Shown here: in pieces, positions 6,894 through 10,295 of the stretch | Layout of the letters: every line of letters begins with the position of its first letter | Position numbering within the stretch: the stretch's first letter is position 1 | NCBI GenBank assembly: GCA_025331435.1 | Contig: JAIWNI010000349.1 | Coordinates: 1-10,295 of the forward strand | Direction: 5' to 3' | From: Choanephora cucurbitarum | Taxonomy: Eukaryota; Mucoromycota; Mucoromycetes; Mucorales; Choanephoraceae | Length of the DNA stretch: 10,295 bases | Position numbers and translations under genes: made by a program | Notes under the pieces: model-generated | Told to the model about the DNA's origin: nothing | Database searches by the model: none | Seen by the model: only the letters and a program-made list of their open reading frames with translations

Positions 6894-9001
6894 ACGGTTG
6901 TCAGCAACATAGCCATCAATTGTGATAGTTACATCGGTTGATCTGCGCTTGTAGTTTGCAAAACCGGAGGCATCAATCTCAGTGGTTTCTCTCAATTGCT
7001 TTGGAAAATGCTTGGCACAATTTCTATCGTTCAATCTGCACATTCTATACTTTCCCCGACTATCAACTGGATTGATACATGGAGTGTGCATCATGTTTCT
7101 TTTGACAGTTGCAAACAGTCTAGGAAATTCGTTGGCATCAGGAAGCTCGGCAGAGATAAATTGATCAATATCATCAGTGGTTCTTATTTTGTGGTCATCA
7201 GCAAGAATCACAACGATATGAGCATGAGGTAATCCTCTTTTTTGATACTCAATGACGTGAATCAATCCTTTCACCTTTCCAAAGATTTGCTTTTTGACCA
7301 AATCACTCATCAATTCTTTTAACTTCAGATCAAAGACTCTGGCGATTAACTCAGGTCTATCAGAAGGAGCATCACCACCATTCTTCAACTCATTCATAAT
7401 CTCTGGCCATCTAGGATTGCATGTGAAAGTGATAAAAAGATCAGGCTTTCCTAGCACTCTGACTAAAGCCATTGAATCTTGAAAATGCTCTTGCATTGAG
7501 CGAGGCGATCCAGTAAAGCTTGAAGGCAAGATGATTCTTTTACCAACAGAGCTGTAAGACATGTCGTTACCAACTTCGGCATCTGCCAGTCCAGAGTACA
7601 ATTCACTTCTCAAAGTAGATTGATTTTGACGCAAATAGTATAAGCGACGTCCTTCTAATTTGCAATACATGTCAACGATATACTGATGATAAAGTCGACC
7701 GTAGTAAGGAAGCATGTCAAGATCGGGACGGACTTGAATGCGATACTTATAATATTGCATGATGCTAACATCTTTTTGACTTGTACGGTTCAAGCTGGTA
7801 CTTTCAACATCTCTTGCTCGGTTTTCTTCTATAGTTTCTCTTGACAAATTCAATTTGATGCCTAAGTGATAGCCATCTTCACCTCGAGGAAACATCAATA
7901 CATAATGAAGACTATCATATGATTTATGAATCTCATTCATTTTAAACATTGTGCCATCAGTTTTAAAGGCAACAACATCACGGGTGAACGCCTCAGGTCT
8001 ATCACTATTATTGCCCCTGCCATTATCTACAATGTAAGCTGCAACCTCGTCTGTTGAAGGAATATCAAATTGACGTCCCAGATTCGAATTTCCCTTAATA
8101 TACACATAGAGGTCAGCGACCTCTCCTTCCATTTGATTATTGAATCGAGTGCGGGCATTATTAAAAATGTGAGCATAGAAAGAATTGTCATCCATCATTT
8201 GACTCAACTCAGAAACTAATTGTCGATCAAGAATACTGTTGAAATCTAAGCGGTGCTGGATCTGAAGAGATGGATCGCTAAAGTAGATTTGTGCAAAAGC
8301 AGGCTTATTTCCTTCCTCAGTTCTTAAAGGGCCTACTGTGTGAAAAGTAGATCCTTGAATTCGGTAATTATATGATCCACTGGAGAAACCACTAAATTGG
8401 GAATCTTCAGTATCGGCACCAAGGGAAACAAATGCAAACGCATTGTTGTACAATCGAATGTTTTTTTTGAATTGGATGCAAGTTGGATGATTGCCTGACA
8501 ACAGAGATTTAAGAGGCTCAGGTGGCATACTAATAGGTGGAAGCTGAACCTTGCCTTTGTGGCAACAAAAAGAAAATTCACCATCAGAAAGTTCTTCTTT
8601 AAACAAAAGTGCTGAACAATAAGGACACTTTTCAGTCATTCCTTTTAGCAGATGTCTATTATGGCCAGGTAAGCTTTCGTCGTGCATAAAGCACCCAATA
8701 TTTTTTTCTCGAAATAAGTGAGCTTCCTTGAAGCCAATGGTTGAAGCGATAAGTGTTTGTGATTGCTCAGTGGTAGTTGCTAAAAGCAGGTACAATTAGA
8801 ATTAGTAAATCAAATTTCGAGCATTTAAAAATTACTTTGTTCGTTGGCTGGTTGTCGTCTTCTAGAAGGTGCCCTAGGTGTAGAAATTCGATTTCTTCTT
8901 CTTGGGGCTTGTCGAGTTGAATTGGCTCTAGGAACTCGTCCCCGGCGAGAACCAACCGAACCAAAGCTGTTTACAAATGTAAATTCGGTATTGGTTGGCA
9001 T
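6891..9001 (-). CDS. RepHel N-terminal half: zinc region and HUH nickase domain, with intron
   Basis: Exon 1 is 9001-8836 (55 codons plus one base), the intron 8835-8780, and exon 2 runs from 8779 to TGA 6893-6891, giving 684 codons. The first exon is Arg-rich (SRRGR, PRRRNR, PSRRRQ). Spliced residues C107, C110, C127 and C128 form a zinc-binding-like cluster ahead of GKVQLP, typical of Helitron N-termini. The Helitron_like_N Rep domain follows, with FTCNPRWPE near 507-515 and the metal-binding HUH motif PHAHIV (H574, H576; bases about 7226-7218). This domain nicks single-stranded DNA at the element ends. The catalytic tyrosines lie beyond the TGA in the next half, so this product alone lacks the nucleophile. 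The ATG at 9001 is preferred over 8795, which lies inside the intron. Alternatively the whole 9001-4257 region is one gene with a recent nonsense mutation. Confidence 0.88.
8780..8835 (-). other. 56-nt spliceosomal intron in RepHel
   Basis: It starts GTAATT (8835) and ends CTTTTAG (8780), with a branch-like TACTAAT at 8807-8801 about 20 nt before the acceptor. It contains an in-frame TAA. Splicing joins CAA A to CA ACT (phase 1), linking the Arg-rich exon to the conserved part in frame. Size and signals are typical of fungal introns. No transcript evidence is available. Confidence 0.8.
8836..9001 (-). other. RepHel exon 1 (Arg-rich N-terminus)
   Basis: ATG at 9001-8999 opens 55 codons beginning MPTNTEF and including SRRGR, PRRRNR and PSRRRQ. 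Short basic, low-complexity N-termini ahead of the zinc region are usual in Helitron proteins and may help DNA binding or nuclear entry. The overlapping frame that begins at 8964 is a different reading of the same bases and runs through the intron. Confidence 0.75.
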
Positions 9002-9207
9002 GCTAATGTTAATCGTGTTTCTTTAAAAAATATGGAAGATGGTGTTTAAGTTTCAATGAGAGTAGTAATAAGAGTAGTAAGTTAACAGTTAAAAAAATTT
9101 AGCATTATCTAATCAAGGGCAGAATAAGTGTGACTTGCACCTTCTATATATGGTGATATTCGCAAGTTTTTATTCAATTTTCACCAACTTTTGTTATTAT
9201 GTTTTGA
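9002..9207 (-). promoter_or_regulatory. Helitron 5' terminus and RepHel leader/promoter region
   Basis: This noncoding stretch lies between the Helitron's TC end and the RepHel ATG. A TATATA word (9150-9145, minus strand) about 145 nt before the ATG could be a core promoter. It sits in the loop of an inverted repeat: ACTTG (9167-9163), a 7-nt bulge, CACC (9155-9152), then GGTGCAAGT (9141-9133), nine pairs in all. Helitron 5' ends often carry promoter and nickase recognition sequences. Confidence 0.45.
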
Positions 9208-9876
9208 TAAACTATTGTTTAAAGCAGTATTGGGTTGAGCTTTTTCGATGACATTGTGCTTTTTCCATTTTTCAACCTGTTCTTTCACTGCATCATGATA
9301 TATTATTGGGATTTCATATTGCCTGCGATAGGCACATTTGATACCATGTTTCAATGGTAAATAGATTTTACTACCAGGTAAGGTACAATGACCACGTGGA
9401 TCAAGGTTGGCATTTGCATCGATGAGTGGTTGCAGTTCATTTATCATTTTATCTCGTTCTTCTTTAGAGCCATAAGGTGAATCATTTGGTATATACATAT
9501 TAGGGTCAATTGGATCCGGAATTATATCGTGATCTGGAGTTTCCCAATCATAAGCAATACCCGAAATACTATTTCCAACTGATGTCATTAAATCCATTCC
9601 TATCACTACATGCACATCTCGTATATCAAATACTTTCATTCTAGCATGAGTGATAATGTCATTGTGAAATATTTTCAGTTCTTTTTTCGTTTTTCCTGTT
9701 CGTTTTACTTTTATATCTGATTTTCCTAACATTATATAGCTTTTATCATTATCAATATCGTTGGTTATTTCTAAATTTAAAAATTTAGCGAGCAAAGGAG
9801 AGACAATCGAGAAGGTGGAACCAGTGTCCAACAAAGCGAAAGTCTTGACATTTTCTATAATCACAGGAAGATATAT
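9181..9876 (-). pseudogene. Ty3 aspartic protease and RT N-terminus, truncated by the Helitron
   Basis: The frame opens after a TAA (9879-9877). Numbering from a GTG at 9864, the retropepsin active site is D13-T14-G15 within ALLDTGS, and a second conserved strand VIGMDL (87-92) closes the protease fold. A linker leads to the RT N-terminus from about residue 165, with YRRQYEIP and VIEKAQPNTALNNS, the lead-in to the first RT strand. Host sequence ends at 9208; the last nine residues and the stop at 9181 are read from the Helitron. RT resumes at 3977. The frame is -1 relative to gag upstream, overlapping it by about 16 nt. The GTG is not a likely start, as YLPV before it fits the protease N-terminus; expression would be by frameshift or fusion from gag. 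Confidence 0.88.
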
Positions 9877-10295
9877 TTAGAATTAGCATTTAGTAAATCG
9901 TTTGGTGGTTTGGAAAAATCGAATTCATTTTGCTTACATTCCCTTTTTTCCTTCATTTTGTTCATTGCATTGAATTGTAGGGCATTTTCATCGTCGGAGG
10001 AATCTACACCCATTGGTACGATGTTGCAATCTTTGTTCATTTTGCTTGGACATTTATGCGTTTTGTCCCATTTCTTATGACAATTGAGACAGAGACTATT
10101 TTTGGCTGCATTGGAGTACGCAAGGGGTGGCTTTGTTCCTTTGTAGCGGCATTCGTTTGTTGTATGGTTGGACATTGTAGGGTGGTTTTACAAAAAGGTC
10201 TTGTACGTTTCTCAATTACATTGGTGGGTCTACTGAATTTTCGTTGAGGTGTCATTTGGTGATCATTTGTGGCTCTGTTGCGCCTTAATGCGGAG
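9861..10295 (-). pseudogene. Ty3 gag C-terminus with zinc knuckles, partial and frameshifted
   Basis: The region is open to the right edge in two overlapping frames. The upstream frame (10295 to stop at 10037) gives a basic stretch and then FCK, the likely start of a CCHC knuckle. Its second half, NHTTNEC (H-x4-C), is in the other frame, which runs from about 10184 to a TGA at 9863-9861. The two halves of the first knuckle are thus separated by a -1 frame change near 10185. The downstream frame carries a second cysteine cluster, CLNCHKKWDKTHKC, spaced C-x2-C-x7-H-x-C rather than the usual C-x2-C-x4-H-x4-C. An acidic patch (VDSSDDE) and a linker to protease follow. Gag packages retroelement RNA through such knuckles. 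The ATG at 10175 is internal, not a true start. Confidence 0.75.

Larger units (their letters stand above)
3978..9207 (-). mobile_element. Helitron (RepHel, rolling-circle transposon), about 5.23 kb
   Basis: The Helitron is oriented 5' end at 9207 and 3' end at 3978. Its left limit is an A|TC junction within RT codons, fitting the family's 5'-TC start and insertion between A and T. Its right limit is CTCG followed by host T, directly at the foot of a 76-nt stem-loop. The host frame (codon ending 9208) and the frame resuming at 3977 agree, so the two RT halves were contiguous before insertion. A boundary shifted by up to about 3 bases also keeps frame, so the ends are exact only to that level. 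There is no obvious target duplication, as expected for Helitrons. It has a single gene for Rep plus helicase; no OTU, endonuclease or captured host gene is visible. Confidence 0.9.
719..10295 (-). mobile_element. Degraded Ty3/gypsy chromodomain retrotransposon (chromovirus), interrupted and partial
   Basis: On the minus strand the domains follow Ty3/gypsy order: gag zinc knuckles, aspartic protease, RT, RNase H, integrase, C-terminal chromodomain. The chromodomain after integrase defines the chromovirus branch. The element is cut by the right edge, so the 5' LTR, primer-binding site and gag N-terminus are missing. It is interrupted in RT by a Helitron (3978-9207) and by a solo LTR (3126-3568); without the two inserts it spans under 4 kb here. 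Independent lesions are two nonsense codons and an altered catalytic Asp in RT, one nonsense codon in integrase and frame changes in gag. It is inactive as it stands. Confidence 0.93.

Noticed and set aside
5314..6941. Several plus-strand open frames of 60-90 codons opposite RepHel
   Set aside because: They have no recognisable motif and are opposite a continuous conserved coding sequence.
8767..8964. A separate small protein upstream of RepHel
   Set aside because: Its frame overlaps exon 1 and runs through the intron. The correct frame starts at 9001 and joins the Rep protein in phase after splicing.
1..10295. CRISPR array, defence island or other new system
   Set aside because: No spaced repeat array or defence genes were seen. 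All sizeable coding regions are explained by Ty3, Helitron and PIF1 families.

Overview
The window is a eukaryotic mobile-element nest with no ordinary cellular gene. A fungus is the best guess and an early-diverging (Mucoromycota-like) one is plausible. The reasons are AT-rich DNA, a chromodomain-bearing Ty3/gypsy element, a RepHel Helitron, and a 56-nt intron with GT...TAG ends and a TACTAAT branch-like box. This lineage call is inference from style, not from a marker gene.

Layout, read on the minus strand from high to low coordinates. A degraded Ty3/gypsy (chromovirus) retrotransposon runs from the right edge (10295) to 719: gag zinc-knuckle region (10295-9861), aspartic protease and start of reverse transcriptase (9876-9208), rest of RT (3977-3569), RT end, RNase H, charged linker and integrase zinc domain (3121-1988), and integrase core plus chromodomain (1987-719). 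Its 5' LTR and most of gag lie outside the window.

Two elements are nested inside its RT. A Helitron of about 5.23 kb (3978-9207, same strand) sits between two RT codons; leaving it out puts the flanking RT halves in one frame. A 443-bp solo LTR (3126-3568) with an AGGTA target duplication splits RT again just after the catalytic motif; leaving out the LTR and one duplication copy also brings the flanks into one frame. The retroelement carries further damage: nonsense codons in RT and integrase, FVDN in place of the FVDD catalytic motif, and frame changes in gag. It is therefore a fossil.

The Helitron encodes one large RepHel protein: zinc-binding N-terminus, HUH nickase, Y2 tyrosine motif and full PIF1-type helicase. 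The gene starts at 9001 with a short Arg-rich exon, has a 56-nt intron, and then reads to 4257 with a single in-frame TGA (6893-6891) where related proteins have Trp. That TGA separates the HUH half from the tyrosine/helicase half. The Helitron's 3' end is a 76-nt stem-loop ending flush with the insertion point, preceded by a second stem-loop; the same 14-nt word is in both loops. The end reads CTCG rather than the usual CTRR.

At the left edge (2-217, plus strand) is a fragment of a second, diverged PIF1 helicase in opposite orientation, so the retroelement probably lies next to or inside another Helitron relic. Between it and the integrase gene (218-718) is noncoding DNA, probably holding the 3' LTR, with a compact predicted three-way-junction fold at 455-535.

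No tRNA, rRNA, CRISPR array or defence system is seen. The most informative material is the insertion structure and the unusual Helitron terminus.
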